A stretch of DNA of 64,000 nucleotides, from contig JASDDO010000024.1 in assembly GCA_030015575.1 (NCBI GenBank), positions 45,098,114 through 45,162,113 of the forward strand, read 5' to 3'. This document shows positions 12,286-22,027 of this stretch, piece after piece (position 1 is the stretch's first letter; each line of letters opens with the position of its first letter). Source of the DNA: Agapanthus africanus. Its lineage: Eukaryota; Streptophyta; Magnoliopsida; Asparagales; Amaryllidaceae. Under the pieces are notes generated by a model. The model made no database searches. It worked only from the letters and a program-made list of their open reading frames with translations, and was not told the DNA's origin. A program made the position numbers and the translations under genes.

Positions 12286-12456
12286 TTTATGAGCCGTGAG
12301 GGCTCATAAAGAGTTTTTCTCCCTACAGGTCGAGAGGATCCCGTAGGTGTAAGTTCTTCTTAAGAATCGTGAGGATTCTTAAGCGGGTTTTCCCTTGGGA
12401 GTCGTAAGGATCTCACAAGAGAGTTTTCTTCCTTGCAGGTCGTGAGGACCCGCAAG
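12286..12456. repeat. Hairpin array, constant GTGAG loop and variable arms (part 1)
   Basis: Successive inverted repeats share a 5-base centre but differ in arm sequence. 12286-12310: arms TTTATGAGCC and its exact complement around GTGAG. 12359-12383: arms CTTAAGAATC and its exact complement around GTGAG. 12432-12456: arm CTTGCAGGTC with one mismatch around GTGAG. Weaker members with GAGAG and GTAAG centres lie between them (near 12325-12347 and 12395-12420). This belongs to the 3' UTR of Tat element A. Confidence 0.75.
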
Positions 12457-12534
12457 TGCTGGGTGCGGTCACCCTTATCCGTATTTCATGGGGTCAGGGG
12501 TTGCTTTGAGATGTTTTCCAGGGTACTGTAGTTT

Positions 12535-13040
12535 AGAGACATCGCGGTCAAGGTTAAGGACCTCATAGTTCGTGGATTTAGGGACTCCACAGTCCAATGT
12601 TAGTTTTAAGACATCACGGTCAAGGTTAAGGACCTCATAGTCCGTGGATTTAAGGACTCCACAGTCCGATGTTATTTTTAAGACATTACGGTCAAGGTTA
12701 AGGACCTCATAGTCCGTGGATTTAAGGACTCCACAGTCCGATGTTAGTTTTAAGACATCACGGTCAAGGTTAAGGACCTCATAGTCCGTGGATTTAAGGA
12801 CTCCACAATCCGATGTTAGTTTTAAGACATCGCGGTCAAGGTTAAGGACCTCATAGCCCGTGGATTTAAGGACTCCACATTCCGATGTTAGTTTTAAGAC
12901 ATCACGGTCAAGGTTAAGGACCTCATAGTCCGTGGGTTTAAGGACTCCACAGTCCAATGTTAGTTTTAAGACGTCACGGTCAAGGTTAAGGACCTTATAG
13001 TCCGTGGATTTAAGGACTCCACAGTCCGATGTGTGGTTAC
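12535..13040. repeat. 72-bp tandem repeat, about 7 units
   Basis: AAGGTTAAGGACCTCATAG recurs every 72 bp (12550, 12622, 12694 and on). Each unit is made of three related subunits of about 24 bp, with the form TTAAGGAC, six variable bases, GTCC. Because 72 is a multiple of three, a 192-codon frame on the minus strand stays open with a 24-residue period; this is a by-product. The same unit occurs about four times in the 5' LTR at 36690-36985. Confidence 0.92.
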
Positions 13041-13189
13041 CCGGACCTGTCACCTCTTTGAAGACGTTGATGAATTACAATGATAAACATCAAAGGAGTG
13101 AAGAGATGTACCCTTGAACCAAGGTAAGATCAGTCATGGTGGTTGATCGTTAGTTTTAAGACATTACAGTCGAGGTTAAGGACATCATA

Positions 13190-14096
13190 GTCCGTGGATT
13201 TTAAGGACTCCACAGTCCGATGTTTGCTCTGGATGCTTCACACGGGTTCACTGCCGTGTTCGGCGAGGACCAGGCTCCGCTCTGGGCGTTTTCCGCGGGG
13301 TCAAAGAGCGACGTTGTCCGCGTTCCACGTGACCAGGAATTTTGCACTAGATGCTTCACACGGGTTTACTGCCGTGTTCGGCGAGGACTAGGCTCCGCTC
13401 TGGATGCTTCACACGGGTCAACTGCCGTGCTCTGCGAGGACCAGGATCCGTTCTGGACGTTTTCCACGGGGTCAAAGAGTGACATTATCCGCGTTCCACG
13501 TGACTAGGAATTTTGCACTAGATGCTTCACACGGGTTCACTGCCGTGTTCGGCGAGGACTAGGCTCCGCTCTGGATGCTTCACACGGGTCAACCGCCGTG
13601 CTCTGCGAGGACCAGGATCCACTCTGGACGTTTTCCACGGGGTCAAAGAGTGACATTATCCGCGTTCCACGTGACCAGGAATTTTGCACTAGATACTTCA
13701 CACGGGTTCACTGCCGTGTTTGGCGAGGACTAGGCTCCGCTCTGGACGTTTTCCACGGGGTCAAAGAGTGACATTATCTGCGTTTCATGTGACCAGGAAT
13801 TTTGCTCTGGATGCTTCCCACGGGTTCACTGCCGTGTTCTGCGAGGACCAGGCTCCGCTCTGGACGTTTTCCACGGGGTCAAAGAGTGACATTATCCGCG
13901 TTCCACGTGACCAGGAATTTTGCACTAGATGCTTCACAAGGGTTCACTGCTGTGTTTGGCGAGGACTAGGCTCCGCTCTGGATGCTTCACACGGGTTCAC
14001 TGCCGTGCTCTGCGAGGACCAGGATCCGCTCTGGACGTTTTCCGCGGGGTCTAAGAGTGACATTATCCGCGTTCCACGTGACCAGGAATTTTGCTG
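13190..14096. repeat. 118/171-bp satellite-like tandem array in 3' UTR
   Basis: GGAATTTTGC recurs at intervals of 171, 171, 118, 118 and 171 bp (13337, 13508, 13679, 13797, 13915, 14086). The longer form contains an extra 53-bp module (GGATGCTTCACACGGGT...) next to a similar one. Short arms CACGG/CCGTG enclose a 7-9 base loop in each module. Tat-type elements are known to carry hypervariable tandem repeats in the 3' UTR. The ORFs here follow the repeat period and are not genes. Confidence 0.9.
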
Positions 14097-14399
14097 ATTA
14101 TGTCCGCATTTCACGGAATGGAGGTTTGACTCTTGGTGATCTGTATATCGCCGAGCCATTGAACTTGGAGTTGCCGCTGTTCTGCTTCGCTTGATGTTGT
14201 GTCCGTTGTGACGAGACGAGTGTTGAGACGATCTCTAGGTCACTTGTGGCCCGTCGAGATTTGGCTTCTTCTTTTGATGAAACCCGAGGGGAGAGGAGTG
14301 TGATCCCTTCTTTGTTTGCGCCCCTGGATTGTATACAGGGATTGAAGTAATATCACCTGTAGGGCATAAATTTCGTTTTTTATTTTATTTCTTTTTCTG

Positions 14400-14660
14400 C
14401 GATGCTCTATCATTTCAGCTTTTATATCGCGAAGGTTGCGATTGCCCCATCATTTCGGCTATTTTTCGCGGTGCCCAATCATTTCGGCTATTTATTTTAT
14501 TTTCTTCTCGCTGATTTTTATTGCGAGTTGCCCAATCATTTCGGCTATTTTTTATGCATACATTTTTACTTGCTGATTTTATCGCAAGTTACCCTATCAT
14601 TTCAGCTGTTTCGTATGCATGTGTAGCTCGCTGGCTTTTCGCTGCAAGCTTGGATTTAGA
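14400..14660. repeat. Short diverged repeats with hairpins around TGATTTTAT
   Basis: Units begin with ATCATTTCGGCTATTT and contain inverted arms that change from unit to unit: CTCGC/GCGAG (14507-14511 and 14523-14527) and ACTTGC/GCAAGT (14568-14573 and 14584-14589), both around TGATTTTAT-like loops. A third, weaker one has AGCTCGC facing GCAAGCT near 14625-14650. No coding content. Confidence 0.65.
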
Positions 14661-14779
14661 CACCGATTTCGGCATCAACACCGCTACAACTGGGATGTTG
14701 CCAGGAGCGAATCATCATGTGCCTCTGTCGATGTCGAACAAAGGTGGCTTAGCGAACAGGGTTAGGGTCCTGTCGACTA

Positions 14780-15311
14780 AGGCTTTTGACCTCATGAGCC
14801 GTAAGGGTCTCACAAAGGTATTTCTCCCTACAAGTCGTGAGGATCTTGTAGGTGTATTTTCTCCTTAGGAATCGTGAGGATCCTTAAGTGTGTTGCTCCC
14901 TTGTGAGTCGTAAAGATCCTACAAGAGGGTTTTCTCCTCATAAGTCGAGAGGACTTACAAGGGTTGCTCACCATATGGGCATATCCCTAGTCACGGGTGG
15001 AACTTTGCTGGGGAAATGTTTATTCGCGCCCGTAGATTGTATACAAGGGTCAGTATTGAGCCACTTGTAGGGCCGTATCGAAGGTTGTGGAGGTTGCTTA
15101 AGCACAGGTTTAGGTCTTTGTAACTTAAGACTTTCAAATCTTATGAGCCGTGAGGGTCCCATAAGAGAGCTCTCCTTACGAGTCGTGAGGATCTCGTAGG
15201 TGTGTTTTCTCCTTAAGAATCGTGAGGATCCCTAAGTGTGTTGCTCCCTTGTGAGTCGTAAGGATCTCACGCGGGTGGTTTCTCCTTACAAGGTCGAGAA
15301 GACCTTGTAAG
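14780..15311. repeat. Hairpin array, constant GTGAG/GAGAA loop and variable arms (part 2)
   Basis: Same design as at 12286-12456, with about ten members. The best is 15285-15311: an 11-base arm CTTACAAGGTC and its exact complement around GAGAA. Others have GTGAG or GTAAG centres with one to three arm mismatches (near 14823, 14865, 14905, 14940, 15140, 15175, 15215, 15250). The text around each hairpin (TTTCTCCTT, GTGTGTT) is also conserved. Confidence 0.7.
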
Positions 15312-15320
15312 TGTCCTTTA

Positions 15321-15600
15321 ACGAGGTTGCGCCCTTTTGGGTTTTCACAAACACTCGCCGGTAGTCCTGCTGTTTTTACTCACGGAGCCCTTTCGGGTTT
15401 TCATTCGTGCCCTTTTTGCTTATGGACATACCCCCTTTTTTTTATTCTTTTTATTTTTATATGTTTTTTTTACGAGGTCGCGCCCTTTCGGGTTTTCACG
15501 AACACTCGCCGGTAGCCCTGCTGTTTTTACTCACGGAGCCCTTTCGGGTTTTCATCCATGCCCTTTTTACTTATGGACATACCGTTTTTATAATAATTTT
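15321..15600. repeat. Two copies of a 151-bp tandem unit
   Basis: ACGAGGTTGCGCCCTTTTGGG at 15321 recurs as ACGAGGTCGCGCCCTTTCGGG at 15472, with the following 100 bp also shared (ACACTCGCCGGTAG, GGAGCCCTTTCGGGTTTTCAT). It is part of the 3' UTR of element A. Overlapping plus-strand ORFs are repeat artefacts. Confidence 0.85.
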
Positions 15601-15639
15601 TTTTATATCGGCTTTGAGATGCTGCAATCCACCGTAGTT

Positions 15640-15745
15640 TATCGACATCTCGGTCAACGGCTAGTTTTAGGACATAATGGTCCATTGTTAGTTTAAGGAC
15701 GTTTCGGTCCGTTATTAGTTTAAGGACGTTTCGGTCTGTTGTTGA
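15640..15745. repeat. Short array of the 24-bp unit next to the pol stop
   Basis: Three units of the form TTAGTTTAAGGAC, six bases, GGTC at about 15660, 15690 and 15715. This is the same basic unit that builds the 72-bp repeat at 12535 and the LTR repeat at 36690. Confidence 0.75.
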
Positions 15746-15838
15746 AAAAGGCTGGTTACTACTTATAGAGTTCGGGCTTAGGAAGATAGCGAGCGGACAT
15801 AGTCGTCGTCATCTATTATTGACCCAGGCCTTAACTCG

Positions 15839-17470
15839 TCAAGCATGGTATTTCTTCAGGAAGCGACCGTTTATTGGTCTGAAAGGTCTCTCACCGTGCA
15901 TATCCATGAGCAGATACGCTCCACCCTGGTAGACCTTGTCTATGATGTATGGGCCTTCATAGTTCGGCTCGAATTTTCCCCGCTTGGCGCGATTGGGGAT
16001 CATAGGTCTTTTGACCACTAGCACGAGTTCGCCATGGCGGAATGTCCTTGGCCTGGTCAATCTTTCGTATGAGCGCATCATCTTTGCTTTATAAGCCTCC
16101 AGATTTTGTTGCGCTATGAGCCGGGTTTCATCAAGGGCGTCAAGCTCCTCAAGCTGAAGGTGGGCGTTTTCTTCGTCCGTCAGCTCGTAGTGGACTGCCA
16201 CTCGTAGAGAAGGTAGCTCTATCTCAAGGGGGAGCGCTGCTTCTGTACCGAATACCAACGCGTATGGCGTTGTGTTCGTGGCTGTCTTGAACGTAGTTCG
16301 ATACGCCCACGGAGCTTCTTGCAGTCTTTCGTGCCAGTCCTTCTTATTTCGGGACACCGTTTTCTTCATGATCTTTGTCAAGGTCTTGTTGAAGGCCTCA
16401 GCTAGACCGTTAGCTCGCAGATTATAAACCGAGTCATATCTCCAGTCTATATTGTGTTGTTGTGCGAAGCGACTGATCTTGTGGCTTCTGTAAGCAGGCC
16501 CGTTATCGGAGACGATCCGTCGTGGAGTTCCAAACCGATATATGACGTGCGTCTTGAAGAAAAGGAGGATATTTTTTGTCTTCACTTCTCTTAACGGTAC
16601 TGCTTCTGCCCATTTGGAGAAGTAGTCAGTCGTCGCCAGGATGAAACGATGTCCTCTGGACGATGCTGGTTCGATGGGGCCGACTATGTCAGTCCCCCAC
16701 ATTTCGAATGGCCAGCTAGCCACCGTTGGATGGAGTGGATTTGGATGCTGATGGATAAAGTCCCCATGGATCTGGCACGAGTGGCATTGCTTTGCGTACT
16801 CGAGGCAGTCCTGGATCATTGTGGGCCAATAATAACCCATTCGTTTGATCTTCAGCTTCATCTTTGGGCCTGCTTGGTGAGAACCGCAGAGTCCGTCATG
16901 AATTTCCTGAACGACTCTTTTCGCTTCGTCAGGTCCCAGGCATCTCAACCATAGAGAGTCAAATGACCTCTTGTACAGAGTATTATTGTCGAAGGCGAAG
17001 GACAGAGCTCGTTTCGCAAGCTGATGTCTCGAGGACGCATCTTCAGGCGTTCGACGGGACTTGAAGTAGTCTATGAAGACTTCTCTCCAATCCTCAACCG
17101 TTTCTTGGTCTTTTACTTGTAGGGCCGTTTGCTCAGTTGCTTCCCTTTCTTCGGATGATTCCGGAGATATTTCTGCAGGAGCAAGTACTCGACGGCTTTG
17201 CACCACGATCTTGACGTCATCGAGGTTTTCATCAGCCAATTCTTTAGCGAGCTTGGCTAATGCATCCGCTTTGCTATTTTCGGCGCGCGGTATGCTTTCC
17301 AAGGTGTAGGAGGGGATTTGAGTCAGTAGTCGTTGTACTCTCTCGCCATACTTTACCAGCCCTGGCTTGCATGTTTGGTAATCGCCGTTTACTTGATTGA
17401 TGACCAGTTGGGAATCTCCATATATAAGGAGGTTTTCAATTCTCATGTCGATGGCGATCTCGAGGCCTGC
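15839..17470 (-). pseudogene. Tat A pol, 3' part: second RNaseH C-terminal half and integrase
   Basis: An open frame ends with TGA at 15839. Counting from the first in-frame Met at 17488 (which lies in inserted DNA), residues 24-80 are the back half of the Tat-specific second RNaseH, with catalytic Asp in IYGDSQL and KADALAKL. The integrase zinc finger follows (H197, H204, C235, C238). The catalytic triad is D267, D328 and E364 with the standard 35-residue D-E spacing. A C-terminal domain ending FLKKYHA completes it. The protein inserts element cDNA into the genome. Chromovirus B sits directly at the upstream edge (target CCTGC 17466-17470), so the frame is cut from its RT half at 28370. The integrase itself looks intact. 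Confidence 0.92.
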
Positions 17471-18364
17471 TGTAACACCCGAGTTCATTTATACCAATTC
17501 CAGTTTCTGTATTTACTTACCTGTGGTATTTTCTTGATTTAACGGGTTTTGGGTGCGAATGGTAATTTTTACATTTTACATTGCATTCGACCCGACCCGC
17601 TTGCTTGAACTTGTTTGGTTCATACTAATGAATCACCCTGACTTATGGGGGTAAACTTGTGTATTTTCAACTTTATCGCATACTGGCATTTTACCCGGCA
17701 TGGCATCTTTTACCATATAACATTTTAAGTCACGTAAAATATTTTAAAATTGCATTTCATAACCTGCATGATACCCCTAATCCCGTGGTAGCATCCACGC
17801 ATCTTGTTCTCGTCCCGTTCAGTGAAACAGACGTGTTTGGATGGCTACGCGCACGTACGTGCATCCGTTCTTAGGGGTATGCATTTTCTTTAACTGGGCT
17901 TTCATTTTGAAATTTGGAAGTCGCATATATTTTTAATATTTTAAATCTGAATTTTTAGACCCGATCCGGGCGTATTTTGGAGTAAATTTTTTTTTGCCAA
18001 AATCTCAAACGGACTAATATTATAATATCATATTATATTCCTTATTCATTCAAAATTTCTCTAACTAATTAAATATTTTCCTAACTAAAATTCATCAACA
18101 GCAAATTCTCACGTCTCTCTATCTCTCTACTCTCTCTGTCTCTCTCTCTCTGAAAATATATTTTTATATTTTCTAAATCTAAAATTTTAAACCGATCTCT
18201 CTTTTTCTCTCTCAATAGAAATCCAAAACCCTAACATTTTCGTTAATGCAATCCCCATGGATTCTCTAAATAAATCGCAGCCCATTGTCTCTGTCCCATA
18301 AAACCCTAAAAGCCCTAGCCGATCTCTTCTCTATTCTAGGGTTTTTCTCTTCCATCGATAACGA

Positions 18365-19030
18365 ATGGGGAAGCAAAAGGGGGAGAGGAGCAAGAACCGA
18401 CCTTCAAGCTGCAGCTTGGCAGCCTCGCTGTTGCCCTCGGGAGCTTCAGCCGTCGGATTCGGAGGGTTCCTCGGAAGTTCTCGGATTGAATCCCCTTCAT
18501 CATCTGAAGAATCCACATCCTTTTCGGATATGGACGGTGAAGTTGCACAACACTTGAAGAGGCTTGGGAGGAAGGATCCCACAACAAAGCTGAAGGCTTT
18601 GTCCTCACTGTGCTTACTGTTCAAGGAGAAGTCTAGAGAGGAAATTGTGCAAATTGTTCCACAGTGGGCATTTGAGTATAAAAGGCTCTTGCTTGATTAT
18701 AATAGAGAGGTCCGTCGGGCTACTCATGATGCGAGATTACTGTTAGGAAAGGCTTAGTTCCACATTTGAAGTCTTGATGGGACCCTGGTGGTTTGCACAG
18801 TTGGATCCGATTCTTGAGGTTTCTCAAGCTGCCAAGAAATTCTCTAGAGGCTGCATTTCCTGCATCTGAAAGAAGATTGGATGCTTTGATGCTATGTGTA
18901 AATGAGATATTCTTGTACCTGGACGATAATTTAAAGCTTACGCCACAAGCTATGTCTGATAAGCCACACATATGGATGAGTTGGAAGATATGCACCAGCG
19001 GGAGCTTACATATTTGCAACAATTAGAGGC
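18365..19030 (+). pseudogene. LTN1: Captured 5' part of listerin (LTN1) inside the 5' LTR
   Basis: The frame 18365-18757 encodes 130 residues starting [15 protein letters not shown], with [30 protein letters not shown] and [11 protein letters not shown] recognise this as the N-terminus of plant listerin, the E3 ubiquitin ligase that marks stalled nascent chains on 60S ribosomes. After RRATHD a deletion and small frameshifts follow, but listerin continues to be readable in other frames: [31 protein letters not shown], then DELEDMHQR near 19000. There are no introns in this stretch. The preceding 130 bp (two CCCTAA-type motifs and CTCTTCTC) looks like the gene's own leader. The strand is the same as LTR transcription. 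Identification is from memory of the family, not from a search. Confidence 0.85.
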
Positions 19031-20089
19031 GTTGTTCCCTTCCCTGAAAAGCGTATCGGAGATAAGGATTGTCAGTCAGATAAGTACTGGATATCTTCCT
19101 AGTCTCATTCTCCACACATTCTTATCAGCCGTGCCGCTGCCGACGATCCGAGTAACCTTGTGGACGTTCCTAACCAGCATGGTCACTCTCCTACATTGCC
19201 TGGTCCTGTTTCGTACACGCGAGCGTACATAGCGACTTTTACCGACGTCCGACGTGCTGTACGCTTTCCGTTCTGGGGATCCCCGAGGCAAGTACCCCTT
19301 GCTACATGCTATACTATATTTACATATATATTATGACACCCTAAACCTGTAAATTTAACTTGGTACGATCATTTCTCATTTTCATCTACAATATTGTTAT
19401 ATGTCATTTTATCTTTAAACTTGGAACTTACAGTTTGCAATGGAACCTAATAACCACATTCACAAGTTTAATCACATTTTAATATTGACATAGCTCATGA
19501 CATCTATCTCTGTAGTTTGTTCCATTCAAACACTCGTATGCATTTTAACCTGTAATAGCTGTACTGAACCGTTATATAAATCATTGCACCTCTAAAAGTT
19601 CTTAAACTTGTTAACATGACTAAACAGCTATCATTGTCTTACTGCACTCTTGTAATCATCTCTGTGACACAATTGATAACTGTATTGCAAATCGAATGAA
19701 TCTGCCTATTGCTTAATTCGTTACTTATATCATGTTATTGATGACCATGCTTGATTATATAACTGATTGTGAGCACACTCATGATATTGTTTACCTCTTG
19801 ACCTGACTTTCTACATACATAGTGCTTGACCCAACATGGTACCGTATACTGTTGACTTGACCTGATGTACCATGACCTGATCCGTTACCTGATCTTGTGT
19901 CTAATGCCAACAAACCTAACTTGTAGTCCTCATGGACCGTTCCTGTTGTCTATCCAGACAAACCTATTTACCTGATCCTGTGTTGGCATTAGTTTCTTGA
20001 TTACTGAATACCTGACTCGACATACATAGCTTGGGGGTATGGGAAAATCAAAAGTATAAACTAAAGTGTAACTTAAAAGGGTATTACTT

Positions 20090-20295
20090 GATCCGTGGTC
20101 CCGGGGGGTAACGGGACAGAGTCATTCATGACTCTTACATATTCCTGATCCGTGGTCCCGGGGGGTAACGGGACAGAGCCGTTCGTGACTCTTACATATT
20201 CCTGATCCGTGGTCCCGGGGGGTAACGGGACAGAATCACTCTTGGTTCACATATTCCTGATCCGTGGTCCCGGGGGGTAACGGGACATATCCTTT
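20090..20295 (+). repeat. 57-bp tandem array in 5' LTR of B
   Basis: GATCCGTGGTCCCGGGG recurs at 20090, 20147, 20204 and 20259. Each unit can fold GTCCCG against CGGGAC. The same array is at 27615-27815, and a diverged three-unit version is in the related LTR H (about 51120-51255). Confidence 0.92.
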
Positions 20296-20853
20296 GAGTT
20301 ACATGGAGGATTACTCAATTGATTTCAAAGACTTTAGAATAGAAAACTTGATAGAACAGTTTAGTTACCCACTGCACACTACCCTGCACTGCTTGTTTCA
20401 CATTATTGTTTTATTCATGGTTATTTTATATTGCCTGTTGCACTGTTCATATTATATTACTTGATGACATGACGCGCTGACGTCTGGGTTTTGCATGGCC
20501 CAGATCCTGTACCATTGTCGCAGTCCGAGCAGGAGTACTCCAGCCGGCAGGCTGAGTTGTGAGTTCTGTATTGGTTAGTTTTATTTCCTGCATTTATTTT
20601 CTGATGTGAGCCCGCATTATGGGACATACCTTTCAGATATTGTATTGGATCTTTTGCTTCCGCATTTATTTATCATTGACTCTTGTTATTCTGGATTATG
20701 GACATGTTTTTAGATAGTTTTATCTTGTTCTTGATATCTCTACAGCCGTAATATGACTGTGGGTGGATTCTTCCTACCCACAGGTAGCATGGTTAGCTAT
20801 GTCACGTGCCCAATCTTGCGTACTCTGGGAAGCGGGGCGTGACATGGTTCTTT

Positions 20854-20866
20854 TGGTATCAGAGCC
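20854..20866 (+). other. Primer binding site, initiator Met tRNA
   Basis: TGGTATCAGAGCC lies nine bases inside the 5' LTR end. This is the standard complement of the plant initiator methionine tRNA 3' end, used to start minus-strand synthesis. Confidence 0.92.
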
Positions 20867-21220
20867 ATAGGTTAGTTGTGTTGATTCTTTTGTAGTTGGG
20901 TATTGTACCCAATACACGAATCAGAATACCCGTGTTTAGGAAACATGTCCTACCACCTTGACCGTTTTACCATTCTTGAATCACATTCTTCCTGATTATA
21001 TCTTTTACGATGTGCAAACTTCCTTTGCATATCGATTCGAAAACCTGATTCCTTGTTATCTCTAGGACTTAGGCGACTTGGATGGAGTTATGTAATTGTG
21101 GCTATGATACCGCGGCATAGTTACAATGCGGTACTCTATTTAAGTATCTTGGAGTTCTAGCCTTGATCTATATTCAGAATCTATCATCATGCTAATGTTG
21201 GGTGTTTTGAGTTCAGGAAT

Positions 21221-21886
21221 ATGGCAGATAAGAATTTGAAGACGTACCAGAGGCGTGTGGACGAAGCCGCCATGCTTGGAGTGATAAGGGGAATGCTGAA
21301 GAATCAAAAGAGACAGACCGAGCTGATCCAGCAGCAAGCAGATTCGTTTCAGGAAGGTTTGCAGATCGTTCAGCAGTCTGTAAACAACGTTGGAGCTAAA
21401 CCAGTTGACCGAGTAGGGACCGTGGCAGATTTCAGACGTTTGGGTCCGTCTACATTCACTAGTTTGGAGGAACCGTTGCCAGCCGAGCAGTGGCTAGTCG
21501 ACACGGAGAATTTACTGATTGCGGCACAGATTCCTGAGGACAAAAGAGTTAACGTGGTACGCATTCAGTTAGTGGGCTACGCCCGAGAGTGGTGGCTTGT
21601 GGAAGAGACCCGCTTGCCCAAGCCAATCAAGTGGGCGGATTTTTCTAAGAGTTTCCTAGAGAAGTTCTTCCCGCGGACTGCACGGGAGGAAATGGAAGAG
21701 AAATTTATTGGGCTGAGGCAGAATGGAGCACCCGTAGACGTGCATGCAGTAGAGTGGACGAGACTCAGCCGATTCACTGGACCTTTAGTCGCCAACGAGG
21801 CAGACAGGGCACGAAGGTTCATGCGCAGTTTGAATGTGGACATCCAAAGGCAGACCGTCTCCCTGGGTTTGACCACTTTCTCATAA
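21221..21886 (+). pseudogene. Chromovirus B gag, truncated
   Basis: The 221-residue frame starts MADKNLKTYQRRVDEAA and contains a gag core: FRRLGPSTFTS, AEQWLVDTENLL, AREWW, WADFSKSFLEKFFP. The core packages the element RNA into a virus-like particle. The frame stops at 21886, and sequence to 22027 has no CCHC zinc knuckle and no protease, both expected here. About 1 kb is therefore missing compared with full Tekay elements. Confidence 0.85.
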
Positions 21887-22027
21887 TTTCTTACGGCAGC
21901 TCGAGAACAACAGAGCATATCGGAAAAAAAAATGGGAGTTCACAGCAGACAACAGTTGCGGTAAGGAAGCAGTTCTGTCGGGCTAGTCGAGTTTAGGGCT
22001 AGGCCGACAAACAATGTTCTTGCAGCT

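Larger units (their letters stand above)
17471..20844 (+). mobile_element. 5' LTR of chromovirus B
   Basis: Contains, in order, a starting AT-rich region, a CT-repeat stretch (18110-18160), a listerin-derived segment (about 18230-19030), a 57-bp tandem array (20090-20290) and the end GGGAAGCGGGGCGTGACA. Apart from the listerin part I see nothing coding. The ORFs at 20264 and 18793 are incidental. Confidence 0.95.

Noticed and set aside
12475..13053. 192-codon minus-strand ORF with 24-residue repeats
   Set aside because: 72 bp is a multiple of three, so any frame free of stops in one unit stays open. Repeats are non-coding; the same applies to 36577-36960.
13194..14194. Several plus-strand ORFs of 65-125 codons
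   Set aside because: They follow the 118/171-bp tandem repeat and have no protein similarity.
12286..15311. CRISPR-like alternation of repeats and variable parts
   Set aside because: Eukaryotic retrotransposon 3' UTR; the variable parts are stem arms complementary to each other, not spacers, and no cas genes exist.
18331..18624. Minus-strand ORFs in the LTR of B
   Set aside because: Shadows of the listerin frame; the repeated occurrence at 25856-26149 is only due to LTR duplication.
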